Source of the DNA: Xylocopilactobacillus apis
GTDB lineage: Bacteria > Bacillota > Bacilli > Lactobacillales > Lactobacillaceae
Assembly (NCBI RefSeq): GCF_033095965.1
Contig: NZ_AP026801.1
Location: 1,756,001-1,820,000, forward strand
Direction of reading: 5' to 3'
Length of the DNA stretch: 64,000 nt
Shown: positions 15,824-24,167 of the stretch, piece by piece
Layout of the letters: every line of letters begins with the position of its first letter
Position numbering within the stretch: the first letter of the stretch is position 1
Made by a program: the position numbers and the translations under genes
Notes under the pieces: model-generated
Databases searched by the model: none
Seen by the model: only the letters and a program-made list of their open reading frames with translations
Told to the model about the DNA's origin: nothing

Positions 15824-16990
15824 ATGATTAATTACGTTACTGCTGGAGAATCTCACGGTCCGCAATTAACTGGCATTATCACTGGGATTCCGGCTGGTTT
15901 GAAATTAGACATTAAAGAAATTAATGATGCTTTAGCTGCTCGGCAGGGTGGGTTTGGCCGAGGAGACCGCCAAAAGATTGAACACGATTCAGTAGAAATC
16001 ACTGGTGGTGTCCGTCATGATGTTACTCTTGGAAGTCCAATCTCTTTAACAATTCAAAATCGGGACTATTCCCATTGGAGTCAAATTATGGATCCCATTA
16101 GTCCAGCGACCCAAAGTAATACTTTACGCCAAATTACTCGTCCGAGACCTGGACATGCTGATTTGGTCGGTGGTATGAAATATGGTCAAAGTGATCTAAG
16201 AAATGTCTTAGAACGTTCTTCTGCCCGTGAAACAGCAATGCGGGTCGCACTGGGACAAATCTGCAAGCAATTATTAGCCCAGCTTGATATTAATTTGATT
16301 GGCTATGTTCAACAAATCGGCGCAAATAAGATTCCAGACCAAGATTTATCTGTTCAAGAAATTAACAACGCAATTGAACAAAATGACCTCCGAATTTTAG
16401 ACTCGAATTTTGTTGAACAAATTCACAATTCAATCTTACAGGCAAAAAAAGACGGCGACACTCTTGGTGGAATTATTAAGGTCGTTGTCGAAAACGTACC
16501 TGCAGGTTTAGGAAGCTATATTAGTTGGGATACAAAACTAGACGGTCAATTAGCTGGAGCGGTTATGGGAATCAATGCGATGAAAGGTGTTGAAATCGGC
16601 GATGGCTTTGCTGCTGCTGGCAAACCCGGCAGCCAAGTCATGGACGAAATTGATTGGAATCCTGATACCGGCTGGAGTCGGATAACCAATCATCTCGGAG
16701 GTTTTGAAGGCGGCATGACTAACAGTATGCCGCTTGTTATCAAAGCAGCAATGAAACCAATCCCAACTCTTTATAAACCGCTGCAAACTGTGGACATCAA
16801 AACTAAAGAAAAGCAAAAAGCTCAAGTTGAACGATCAGATACTACGGCAATCGTGCCAGCCTCGATTGTAGTCGAAAGTGTGGTTGCAATTGAAATTGCG
16901 AAAGCTATTACCGCAACTTTTGAGGCAAGCAACTTAGATCGTCTAGAAAAAGAACTCCACAATTATCGGGAAGAATTGCTTCGATACTAA
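15824..16990 (+). CDS. aroC: Chorismate synthase
   Basis: 388 residues, normal length. The N-terminal GESHGPQLTGIITGIPAGL motif, the GRGDRQKIE segment, RPGHADLVGGMKYG and the C-terminal GGMTNSMPLVIKAAMKPIPT are diagnostic. The enzyme converts 5-enolpyruvylshikimate 3-phosphate to chorismate using reduced FMN. AAGGAG precedes the ATG and the gene follows the MFS transporter by two bases. It is placed before aroA although it acts after it. Confidence 0.95.
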   Translation: MINYVTAGESHGPQLTGIITGIPAGLKLDIKEINDALAARQGGFGRGDRQKIEHDSVEITGGVRHDVTLGSPISLTIQNRDYSHWSQIMDPISPATQSNTLRQITRPRPGHADLVGGMKYGQSDLRNVLERSSARETAMRVALGQICKQLLAQLDINLIGYVQQIGANKIPDQDLSVQEINNAIEQNDLRILDSNFVEQIHNSILQAKKDGDTLGGIIKVVVENVPAGLGSYISWDTKLDGQLAGAVMGINAMKGVEIGDGFAAAGKPGSQVMDEIDWNPDTGWSRITNHLGGFEGGMTNSMPLVIKAAMKPIPTLYKPLQTVDIKTKEKQKAQVERSDTTAIVPASIVVESVVAIEIAKAITATFEASNLDRLEKELHNYREELLRY

Positions 16991-17000
16991 GGAGATTAAA

Positions 17001-17528
17001 ATGAATGTCCATACCTTAGGTCCAAGTGATACTGATAGCTATGCAGCAGCAGCTGACTATAATTCCCACTATCAAAATAATCTTGCCCAAATTATCTGCC
17101 ATAAAAGTTTTGAAGAGATCCTCACTAACTTGGCAGACTATTCAAAAGAGTATTTAATCATTCCAACAGCTTTTAAATCAAAGAGCTTACACGCAAGCTG
17201 GGGTGACGTTCATTATACCTTGCTGGATCAAATGAACTTAATTACTTCTTTTATCACCAAGCTAGATCCTTTAGTTGTGGTCAAAAGGATTAATGCAGCA
17301 AATAAAATTGGATATACTCATGCAGCAACCGCCCAACTTTTGAAACACACAATTAAAGACGTATCAGTTATAACTACCCCTAGTAAATATCTGGCGTACC
17401 AAGCTTATCAGAAAAATAAAGCTGCATATGTCTTAACGAATACCAAAAACATTAAACTAACCGCCAAAGAAACTATTATTAAAAGTTTTTCCCCCTCAAT
17501 GGTGTGGTGTTTATATCAAATTAATTAG
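17001..17528 (+). CDS. Prephenate dehydratase-like protein lacking the usual catalytic motif
   Basis: 175 residues. The start, MNVHTLGPSDTDSYAAA, resembles the LGPxGTxSxxAA opening of prephenate dehydratases, and length fits the two-lobed catalytic region without the ACT domain. The conserved TRF motif expected near the end is not found (the corresponding end reads SFSPSMVWCLYQIN), so dehydratase activity is doubtful. The position between aroC and aroA, with AAGGAGAT before the ATG, and the Tyr/Phe leader fit a role in phenylalanine synthesis or sensing. It may be a divergent enzyme or a binding protein of the same fold. Confidence 0.6.
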   Translation: MNVHTLGPSDTDSYAAAADYNSHYQNNLAQIICHKSFEEILTNLADYSKEYLIIPTAFKSKSLHASWGDVHYTLLDQMNLITSFITKLDPLVVVKRINAANKIGYTHAATAQLLKHTIKDVSVITTPSKYLAYQAYQKNKAAYVLTNTKNIKLTAKETIIKSFSPSMVWCLYQIN

Positions 17529-17536
17529 GTGAAATT

Positions 17537-18838
17537 ATGAAATTAAAATCTTTTTCTAAAAATGGTCTTCACGGACAAATTAGTGTTCCCGGTGATAAAA
17601 GCATTTCTCACCGCGGACTAATTCTCGGAGCCATAAGTGACGGCACGACCCAACTGCATCACTTTTTAGCAGCCGATGACTGCTTATCGACTTTAAATGC
17701 GCTAAAAGACCTCGGGGTCCCCATTACCCGCAAAAATGATTTCCTTACAATCGAAGGTCAGGGATTAACTGGATTAAAAAGACCAACCAAAAGTTTAGAC
17801 ATGGGAAACGCAGGCACTGCAACTCGACTTCTAGCAGGCCTCTTAGCCGGACAATCATTTAATTCCACTTTAATCGGTGACTCCTCACTAAGCAAAAGAC
17901 CCATGGGGAGAGTCCAGACGCCCCTTCAGCAGATGGGCGCCAAAATTGAATTAACTGACGGACATTTACCAATGACCATCACTGGCCAGAAGTTACACTC
18001 AATTGATTACCAAATGACGGTTGCAAGCGCCCAAGTTAAGAGTGCCCTAATTTTTGCAGCCTTACAGGCAGATGAAAAAAGTACCATTAAAGAATTCTTG
18101 CCGACCCGCGATCATACTGAACGCTTACTTAATAAATTTGGAGCTAACATAACTACAAGTGATGACGGATACACGATTACAGTCGAACCTCATCCTCATC
18201 TAGTCGGACAGGATTTAACTATTCCAGGTGACATGTCTTCGGCTGCATTCTTTATTACCGCCGCCAGTATTATCCCTAACTCTAAAATCACAATTTTAAA
18301 TGTCGGAATTAATCCCACGCGTACTGGTTTATTAAAGATTTTAGAAAAAATGGGCGGAAAAGTTAAGATCATTAATCGTTCTCAATCAGACGGCGAGCCA
18401 ACAGCCGATCTAGAAATTGAAAGTGCACAGTTAAAACCAATTAAAATCACTTCCAAAGATATCCCAGACGTAATTGATGAATTACCATTAGTTGCCCTTT
18501 TAGCAGCTGCTGCAAACGGCGTGAGTGAAGTTACGGGAGCTCTTGAATTAAGAGTAAAAGAAACCGATCGTATCTCAACTATTGTCACTGAATTACAAAA
18601 ACTAGGCATTAAAATTACTGAGCTTACAGACGGATTTATTATTGATGGTCGAGATGATTGGCAGATTCAAGATTCAAAATTAGATAGTCACGGTGACCAT
18701 CGGATTGGAATGATGTTAGCCATTGCAGCGTTGAGAGTAAAAGAACCTCTTACTTTAGAAAATGAAGATGCCATTAGTATTTCTTATCCTCAATTTTTCG
18801 ACGATCTAAAGGAGATTGAAGATGCAGATTCTAATTAA
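17537..18838 (+). CDS. aroA: 3-phosphoshikimate 1-carboxyvinyltransferase (EPSP synthase)
   Basis: 433 residues. PGDKSISHRGLILGAISDG near the N-terminus, the GNAGTATRLLAGLL motif, SKRPMGRVQTPL and the C-terminal HGDHRIGMMLAIAAL are diagnostic of EPSP synthase. It joins phosphoenolpyruvate to shikimate 3-phosphate. The GNAGT sequence (rather than GNSGT) is seen in class I and II forms and cannot alone define glyphosate behaviour. AGGTGA precedes ATG 17537; the end overlaps tyrA by 17 bases. Confidence 0.95.
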   Translation: MKLKSFSKNGLHGQISVPGDKSISHRGLILGAISDGTTQLHHFLAADDCLSTLNALKDLGVPITRKNDFLTIEGQGLTGLKRPTKSLDMGNAGTATRLLAGLLAGQSFNSTLIGDSSLSKRPMGRVQTPLQQMGAKIELTDGHLPMTITGQKLHSIDYQMTVASAQVKSALIFAALQADEKSTIKEFLPTRDHTERLLNKFGANITTSDDGYTITVEPHPHLVGQDLTIPGDMSSAAFFITAASIIPNSKITILNVGINPTRTGLLKILEKMGGKVKIINRSQSDGEPTADLEIESAQLKPIKITSKDIPDVIDELPLVALLAAAANGVSEVTGALELRVKETDRISTIVTELQKLGIKITELTDGFIIDGRDDWQIQDSKLDSHGDHRIGMMLAIAALRVKEPLTLENEDAISISYPQFFDDLKEIEDADSN

Positions 18839-19916
18839 AGGAATGGGATTAATTGGCAGTTCATTAGCTCTCGCAATTAAAGAAGATCATCCGGCTGCTA
18901 ATTTAATTGGCATGGATCTTAATCAAGACAGCTTAAATTACGCTTTACGCCATGGAGTTGTAGACGGAATAACCGATAACTTTAACGAAACTGCCCAAAA
19001 AGCTGATGTCATTATTTTAGCCTGCCCCGTTCAAACCATCATTAAAGATTTAGCAGTTTTAGCTGAACTTCCACTTAAACCCAATGTTATCGTCACTGAT
19101 GTCGGCAGCACTAAAGACAAAATCATGGATGCTGCGTTACCCCTTCAGCAAAAAGGAATAACTTTTATTGGCGGTCATCCAATGGCAGGATCACATAAAT
19201 CGGGTGCCATTGCTGGCAGAGCTAATTTGTTTGAAAATGCTTTTTACTTTTTAGTTCCAGGGCACGCACCTAAAAAAACTGTTGATATGTTACAGGAATT
19301 ACTCACTGCTGCTCATGTGAAATGGCTAATTATTGATTCTAAGGAACATGACCAAATTGTCGGACAGATCAGTCATCTACCGCATATTGTCGCAGCAGCT
19401 CTGGTAAATGAAACTCAAGTAACCCTTGCAGAATTCCCGCTTGGTTTAAGATTAGCTGCTGGAGGATTTAAAAGCATCACTCGCATTGCAAGTTCAGATC
19501 CACAAATGTGGACTGATATTTTATCTTCTAATTCTCCGATTCTTATTAATCAACTGGAAGATTATATTAATGAGCTTTCAGAGTTAAAAGAAGCTTTAGC
19601 TGACAAGAACCTAACAATTATTAAAAACTTTTTTGCTGCTGCCAAAGTTACTCGCGATCATTTAGGCCCAGATCAAATGGGTAGTTTGCCTAATTTCTTT
19701 GATTTATTCTTAAACATTCCTGATCGAGCGGGAGCCATTGCCAAAATTACTAAAATTTTAGCTGAAGAAAATCTAAGTTTAATTAATATTAATATTCTAG
19801 AAATGCGTGAAGAAATTGATGGAGTTCTGCAGTTAACATTCGGCGATCTAGCCACTCAAAAAAGAGCAGATTCAATTTTACAAAAAGCAGGATACCAAGT
19901 TATCAGGAGGAACTAA
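18822..19916 (+). CDS. tyrA: Prephenate dehydrogenase with C-terminal ACT domain
   Basis: 364 residues. The Rossmann motif GMGLIGSSLALAIK lies at the N-terminus, GGHPMAGSHKSG and QISHLPHIVAAAL follow, and the last 75 residues (PDRAGAIAKITKILAEENLS) form an ACT domain that normally mediates feedback inhibition by tyrosine. It oxidises prephenate to 4-hydroxyphenylpyruvate. The ATG at 18822 with AAGGAG seven bases upstream is preferred over an in-frame TTG at 18816. It overlaps the aroA end. Confidence 0.93.
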   Translation: MQILIKGMGLIGSSLALAIKEDHPAANLIGMDLNQDSLNYALRHGVVDGITDNFNETAQKADVIILACPVQTIIKDLAVLAELPLKPNVIVTDVGSTKDKIMDAALPLQQKGITFIGGHPMAGSHKSGAIAGRANLFENAFYFLVPGHAPKKTVDMLQELLTAAHVKWLIIDSKEHDQIVGQISHLPHIVAAALVNETQVTLAEFPLGLRLAAGGFKSITRIASSDPQMWTDILSSNSPILINQLEDYINELSELKEALADKNLTIIKNFFAAAKVTRDHLGPDQMGSLPNFFDLFLNIPDRAGAIAKITKILAEENLSLININILEMREEIDGVLQLTFGDLATQKRADSILQKAGYQVIRRN

Positions 19917-19917
19917 A

Positions 19918-20427
19918 ATGAAAGCTATTTTGATTGGATTCATGGGAAGCGGTAAAACGACCGTTGGTCAATTACTTGCTGAACAATTGAAAACTAAGCA
20001 TATTGATTTGGACAACTTAATCGTCGAAGAAGCAGGAGAATCAATTTCAGAAATTTTTGCAAAACATGGTGAGGCTTATTTTCGCAAACTGGAGCAGCAA
20101 ATTCTAAGCAAAGCTTTAAAACTCCCCGGAATTTTATCGACCGGCGGAGGTACACCAACTATTTCTGCTAATGTATCAATGTTATTAGCTAATAAAGCTC
20201 CAATTATTTGGCTGGAAACCAGCAATCAAGCTACGATAAACCATCTAAAAAATGATACCAGCAGACCATTAATTAAAGACTTAGATCAAGAAGGACTATT
20301 AAAACTAAAAAATCAGCGATCTGAACAATACGAAAAAATCGCTGATTTAACTATCAAAACGGATTGCTTAACACCGCTGCAGATTATGCTGCAAATTAAA
20401 GACTGGTTACTCAGAAAGGACCTATAA
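19918..20427 (+). CDS. aroK: Shikimate kinase
   Basis: 169 residues. GFMGSGKTTVGQLLA is the P-loop, HIDLDNLI carries the substrate-binding Asp, YFRKLEQQIL the conserved Arg, STGGGTP the GGG loop and SRPL the lid Arg. It phosphorylates shikimate with ATP. AGGAGG lies just before the ATG, one base after the tyrA stop; the TAATG overlap with aroE indicates tight coupling. Confidence 0.95.
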   Translation: MKAILIGFMGSGKTTVGQLLAEQLKTKHIDLDNLIVEEAGESISEIFAKHGEAYFRKLEQQILSKALKLPGILSTGGGTPTISANVSMLLANKAPIIWLETSNQATINHLKNDTSRPLIKDLDQEGLLKLKNQRSEQYEKIADLTIKTDCLTPLQIMLQIKDWLLRKDL

Positions 20428-21302
20428 TGAACGAACGAATCGACGGACACACAATTTTAATTGGATTAATGGCATATCCCATTAGACACTCCATGTCACC
20501 TACTATGCACAACAATGCTTTTGCTAAACTGGGACTCAACTATGCATATTTAGCTTTTGAAATAACTAACGATAACCTACCGCAGGCAATTGATGCTATA
20601 CGTACTCTTGATATGCGGGGATCAAATATCTCAATGCCCAATAAACAAAAGGTTATTCCCTTATTGGATAAACTTGATCCAGCCGCCGAAATGGTCGGAG
20701 CGGTTAATACAATCGTAAACGATCACGGAACGCTAACTGGTTATGTTACTGACGGTACTGGTTTTATGCAGGCTTTAAAAGATGAAAATTTAGATATTAT
20801 TGGTGAAAAAATGACCCTTGCTGGAGGCGGCGGGGCTGGAACTGCAATTGCCATTCAAGCAGCAATTGATGGCGTCAAAGAAATTTCTATTTTTAATCGG
20901 CACGATGATTTATGGGAAAACGCTAAGCGTAATGTCGATATAATTAATGAAAATACTAATTGTAAAGCCACTCTCCATGAATTAGAAGACCAAGATGATT
21001 TTAAAAATGAAATTCAAGACTGTGCAATTTATTGCGATTCAACCGGTGTTGGAATGAAACCTTTAGAAGATCAGAGTCTGGTTAATGATCCAAGTTGGTT
21101 TAAAAAAGATATGATTGTCTACGATACCGTCTATGCTCCAAGAACTACTAAATTAATGAATATCGCTCAAGATGCAGGCGTGAAACATGTCTATAATGGG
21201 CTTTCGATGATGCTGGAACAAGGCGCCGAAGCCTTCAAACTTTGGACTAATCAAGAAATGCCCGTTGAGTATATCCGTGATTTATTATTTAGCGAGGAAT
21301 AA
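20427..21302 (+). CDS. aroE: Shikimate dehydrogenase
   Basis: 291 residues. The substrate site YPIRHSMSPTMHNNAF, the catalytic Lys in GSNISMPNKQKV, VGAVNTI and the NADP-binding AGGGGAGTAIAIQAA are all present, followed by GLSMMLEQGAEAF. The usual motif is NVTxPxK; here NISMPNK keeps the catalytic Lys. It reduces 3-dehydroshikimate. It overlaps the aroK stop by one base. Confidence 0.94.
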   Translation: MNERIDGHTILIGLMAYPIRHSMSPTMHNNAFAKLGLNYAYLAFEITNDNLPQAIDAIRTLDMRGSNISMPNKQKVIPLLDKLDPAAEMVGAVNTIVNDHGTLTGYVTDGTGFMQALKDENLDIIGEKMTLAGGGGAGTAIAIQAAIDGVKEISIFNRHDDLWENAKRNVDIINENTNCKATLHELEDQDDFKNEIQDCAIYCDSTGVGMKPLEDQSLVNDPSWFKKDMIVYDTVYAPRTTKLMNIAQDAGVKHVYNGLSMMLEQGAEAFKLWTNQEMPVEYIRDLLFSEE

Positions 21303-21304
21303 TC

Positions 21305-22072
21305 GTGTCAGGAACAACAAGAATCAGAAATATTACTTTAGGAGTTGGACGACCGAAAATTGCAGTGCCGATTATTGGTACTAATAAAGAAGAAATCATT
21401 ACCCAAGCTGCAAAAGCAAAAGATACTCAACCAGATTTAATTGAGTGGCGCATTGATTATTTTGAACAAGTAATGAATTTCAGTGCGTTACAATCTGTCG
21501 GTCAAGAATTGCGCCAAACTATTGGCGATATCGCACTTCTTACAACTTTTAGAACTAAAAACGAAGGCGGACAGATAGAACTAGCTCACGTAGAGGATTA
21601 CGCCGATATTTGTCAAAGCGTTTTACAAGGTAAGTTCACTGATGCCATTGATATCGAACGATTTTATCAAGACGATATTGTAAAACAAATCGTGCAGCTT
21701 GCCCATCAAGACAATGTTATTGTAATAATGAGCAATCATGATTTTGTTAAAACTCCAAGCGCCAAAGATATCAAACAACGACTTTTAGACATGATTGAAT
21801 TTGGAGCCGACGCAGCAAAAATTGCTGTTATGCCTGAGTCTTTAGCTGATGTTTTAACACTAATGACCGCAACACAGGAAGCGTCAAAGATCGCTAATCG
21901 TCCTCTGATTACCATGTCCATGGGGGATATTGGTAAAGTTTCCCGCATTGCAGGAGAAGTCTTTGGTTCAACTGTAACTTTTGCAACTGTCGGGGCTGCA
22001 TCTGCTCCCGGTCAAATCCCAATTGAACATTTACGACAAGATTTAATAGATTTACAGCTAGACCCTCATTGA
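21305..22072 (+). CDS. aroD: 3-dehydroquinate dehydratase, type I
   Basis: 255 residues. The type I motifs EWRIDYFE, TTFRTKNEGG, the catalytic His in VIMSNHDF and the Schiff-base Lys in AAKIAVMP, then SMGDIGKVSRIAGEVFGS are all visible. It dehydrates 3-dehydroquinate. GTG start at 21305 with GAGGAA before it, two bases after aroE. It is the last gene; a terminator overlaps its stop codon. DAHP synthase and aroB are not in the window and must be elsewhere. Confidence 0.95.
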   Translation: MSGTTRIRNITLGVGRPKIAVPIIGTNKEEIITQAAKAKDTQPDLIEWRIDYFEQVMNFSALQSVGQELRQTIGDIALLTTFRTKNEGGQIELAHVEDYADICQSVLQGKFTDAIDIERFYQDDIVKQIVQLAHQDNVIVIMSNHDFVKTPSAKDIKQRLLDMIEFGADAAKIAVMPESLADVLTLMTATQEASKIANRPLITMSMGDIGKVSRIAGEVFGSTVTFATVGAASAPGQIPIEHLRQDLIDLQLDPH

Positions 22073-22087
22073 ATTGAGGGCTTTTTT
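22063..22087 (+). terminator. Terminator of the aromatic operon
   Basis: CCCTCA (22063-22068) and TGAGGG (22075-22080), six-base loop, then CTTTTTT. The aroD stop lies in the loop. Confidence 0.8.
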
Positions 22088-22096
22088 AGTGTTAAT

Positions 22097-22452
22097 TTAG
22101 ACGATCGAGTAGGAGATACTAGTCCTCGCACCACCAAAGGAATACGGTTCAATGCCCTTAAAAGTCGGTAGATTTAGAATAGTAAGAGTTGCTCCACGAT
22201 CTCTAATTTTTCCCATTATATTCTCAATGTCTTCAGTAGAACCGCTCAAGCGATCCAAACTGCTTACAACAATTTCATCACCATCACGCAAGTATCTCAA
22301 AATTTCAGCAAATGTTTTCTATTGACTAAGTTTTAATGAGAACCAGATTTATTTTCAGTAAAAATTTTCTCACATTCTTCTTTTTCAAGTTGCTCAATTT
22401 GGTGATCTAGATTTTGATCTTTAGAGCTAACTCTAATATATCCGATTTTCAA
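22097..22452 (-). pseudogene. Serine recombinase (resolvase/invertase) relic
   Basis: From a TTG at 22452 the sequence reads [20 protein letters not shown], the catalytic N-terminus of small serine recombinases with the nucleophile Ser, then [10 protein letters not shown] and a stop. A second frame continues LRYLRDGDEIVVSSLDRLSG, STEDIENIMGKI and LNLPTFKGIE before ending. The region after the catalytic domain, including the helix-turn-helix, is absent. It is a remnant of a plasmid or transposon resolvase and marks the left border of an accessory patch. Confidence 0.8.
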
Positions 22453-22548
22453 ATTCTAATTCACCACTATACCATCACTTCTCATGCGTTGATTTTATTA
22501 CTAGATCAAAGTGACAACAAGGATATACCCAAAACAACAACGATTTTC

Positions 22549-22748
22549 TAAAAGTAATCTTGTAATGGGCTGTCTAAATTATTTGTCTTTGCTTCAGTAT
22601 TTGGAACGGTGGTATCCGGAGATGGCGTTTTGAGGTTCTGATTGACATATCCACCGTTATCAGCTTGCTCACCATCAGTGGTTCTTTCACTATTTTCCAG
22701 TTCGGGTGCACTAAAGTTTTTCTCACTAGGTTGATACCCCGTTTCCGT
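22549..22748 (-). other. In-frame continuation beyond the toxin stop codon
   Basis: About 66 sense codons follow the TAA in the same frame: hydrophilic, rich in Asn, Thr, Pro and Glu, ending LDSPLQDYF then TAG at 22549. Its composition matches the preceding 40 residues of the toxin, suggesting one original low-complexity tail interrupted by a nonsense change. Confidence 0.55.
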
Positions 22749-23333
22749 TTATGAGGTTGAATTATCTGGAGTTAGTGTATCTTCAAGCTGGGGTTCTGCT
22801 TTTTGCAATAATTCTTGTTTCAATTGCTCCTTGTCTTCATTTCTTTCTTGTTTAACTTGTAGAAGTGTTTTTTCAAAATACTGTAAACTAGAAAAGGAAA
22901 CCAGTCTTTTTTCAATGGGTGTTCTATGCTCGTTACCCCTTTCAAAAACTGGGATAAAAGTTTCGAAAATGAATTTTTGGTATTTTTTATGAATAATGCT
23001 TTGGTCGGATTGAATAACTTTAGCTTCTGATAAAGAAATACCTGATTCTTTTACCAAATAACTTGAGAGCTTATTTTTTTCAATAATTAAGGATTTTGTG
23101 TAATCTAAACCACTTTTTCCTTGGTTATGTCTTTTAGTGATATAACCAAAGTTGTGTCTTAGATTTGTTCGTATCGGTATAAAAGCGAAATGTTTGCTCG
23201 TCAGAGGGACAGACACGTAGTAAGGGCGGTTGTCTTTTTGAATAATGTTTTTGTTATCAGCTTCAAGAAATATATTATTATCTTTAAGCACTTGTTTTAC
23301 GTCTATCGTATATAAAAATTTTTTAATTGGCAT
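22749..23333 (-). CDS. TenpN-like type III toxin (RNA-antitoxin-controlled endoribonuclease)
   Basis: 194 residues. The core KDNRPYYVSVPLTSKHFAFIP, IRTNLRHNFGYITKR and SGLDYTKSLIIEKN (roughly residues 32-90) matches the TenpN branch of ToxN/AbiQ-type endoribonucleases, which abort phage infection by cutting RNA. Two 44-nt tandem repeats and a terminator lie upstream, the standard antitoxin position. AGGGAT precedes ATG 23333. After the TAA at 22749 the same frame continues for about 66 hydrophilic codons (TETGYQPSEKNF to QDYF, ending 22549), so the protein once had, or can gain by readthrough, a disordered tail. Family call rests on motif memory, not a search. Confidence 0.75.
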   Translation of the reverse strand: MPIKKFLYTIDVKQVLKDNNIFLEADNKNIIQKDNRPYYVSVPLTSKHFAFIPIRTNLRHNFGYITKRHNQGKSGLDYTKSLIIEKNKLSSYLVKESGISLSEAKVIQSDQSIIHKKYQKFIFETFIPVFERGNEHRTPIEKRLVSFSSLQYFEKTLLQVKQERNEDKEQLKQELLQKAEPQLEDTLTPDNSTS

Positions 23334-23354
23334 GCATTATCCCTAATTCTTAAA

Positions 23355-23405
23355 CAAAAAAAAGGTATTTACAACTGAAAAAATAATTCAGAAGAAAATA
23401 CCTTA
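23355..23405 (-). terminator. Terminator between type III antitoxin repeats and toxin
   Basis: On the - strand AAGGTATTT and AAATACCTT form the outer stem with an inner CTGAA/TTCAG stem, then TTTTTTTT. In type III systems such a terminator sets the high antitoxin-to-toxin ratio. Confidence 0.8.
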
Positions 23406-23525
23406 GTTTAAAGATTCATCTCGTCGCTTAGTTTTTTAATGTGGCTTAGACGTTTCAACCACTCAACACGTCGCTTAGTTTTTTAATGTGGCTTAGACGT
23501 TTCAACCACTCATCTTTTTCTTTAC
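23357..23525 (-). ncRNA. Putative type III antitoxin RNA
   Basis: Predicted transcript from the promoter at 23532-23560 through both repeats to the terminator. Readthrough would express the toxin ORF at 23333. Confidence 0.65.
23422..23512 (-). repeat. Two identical 44-nt tandem repeats, putative TenpI antitoxin RNA units
   Basis: Copies at 23422-23465 and 23469-23512 are identical, with a 47-nt period. In the transcribed orientation each contains GTGG, CGTC, CCAC and GACG in that order; GTGG pairs with CCAC and CGTC with GACG, which interleave as an H-type pseudoknot, the fold known for ToxI-type antitoxins. Confidence 0.75.
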
Positions 23526-23531
23526 TCTTCT

Positions 23532-23560
23532 ATTATAAAATATTTAAATGTACAAAACAA
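23532..23560 (-). promoter_or_regulatory. Promoter of type III antitoxin RNA
   Basis: TTGTTT (23555-23560) and TATAAT (23532-23537) on the - strand, 17 bases apart; it lies in the 3' end of the truncated mazF frame. Confidence 0.6.
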
Positions 23561-23729
23561 GGTAGAATCCCTCTTTTTTAGTTGATGTTATTGGGCATAA
23601 AGTTGATTGGCGGCGACCTTTATTATACTCATCGTTACTAACGATTAATGCTGGTCTTCTTTTTTTAATTTCATCTCCACGACTAGGATCAAACGTGATC
23701 TCTATTATATATCTCTCTAAAATTATTAA
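23544..23729 (-). pseudogene. MazF/PemK toxin relic, truncated
   Basis: The frame reads EITFDPSRGDEIKKRRPALI then VSNDEYNKGRRQSTLCPITS and stops after TKKEGFYLVLYI. This is the N-terminal half of a MazF/PemK RNase (DPSRGxEIxKRRPALVVS). No start codon is visible before it and the C-terminal half is missing, replaced by the promoter and repeats of the type III system. It follows its antitoxin gene directly, as in an intact mazEF operon. Confidence 0.75.
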
Positions 23730-23977
23730 TCAACATTTAAATTGCTTTCTGTAATTGGTGTACTTTTAGCCAGTCCATCGGGGTCCATGTTTTCTAGCTC
23801 TTCTTTCGTTGCCGTTTTATATAAATTAGGTAGCTTGGGCACTAAAGTGATAAAACCTAATTTATTTCTATATAAATACAACTCTTGCCCTTCCTTAAGA
23901 TTTAATTTTTTAGTCAAGTTGATAGATAAAGAATTTCCTTGCTTTCTAACTTTCACATTGTCTATAGCCATCTGCAT
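23726..23977 (-). CDS. MazE-like AbrB-fold antitoxin
   Basis: 83 residues from ATG 23977, chosen because GGAGGT lies six bases upstream. The N-terminal DNA-binding hairpin KVRKQGNSLSINLTKKLNLK followed by a beta strand (ELYLYRNKLGFITLVPK) is the AbrB/MazE swapped-hairpin fold. It would neutralise MazF and repress its own promoter. Its toxin is truncated, so it is an orphan here unless it acts on other MazF proteins, such as the one at 46700. Confidence 0.8.
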   Translation of the reverse strand: MQMAIDNVKVRKQGNSLSINLTKKLNLKEGQELYLYRNKLGFITLVPKLPNLYKTATKEELENMDPDGLAKSTPITESNLNVD

Positions 23978-24106
23978 AGTTTTACCTCCATACATTCTTT
24001 TACAAATTGAACTAGTTATACCAATTTTACAAGCTATTACGAGTCATGACAAAATTTTTAATTAAATATCTTTAACATATTTCTTATGTCGAATATGGTG
24101 ATAATT

Positions 24107-24152
24107 GTTGCTATTTTATACAAATAATCTATCGTTTGTATAAAATAGCAAC
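24107..24152. promoter_or_regulatory. Perfect 18-bp inverted repeat, likely AbiEi operator
   Basis: GTTGCTATTTTATACAAA (24107-24124) is mirrored exactly at 24135-24152 with a 10-bp gap. It includes a TATAAA that may be the -10 of the AbiEi gene. AbiEi proteins are known to repress their promoter through long inverted repeats. Confidence 0.7.
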
Positions 24153-24167
24153 AGAAAGGTGGGTAAT

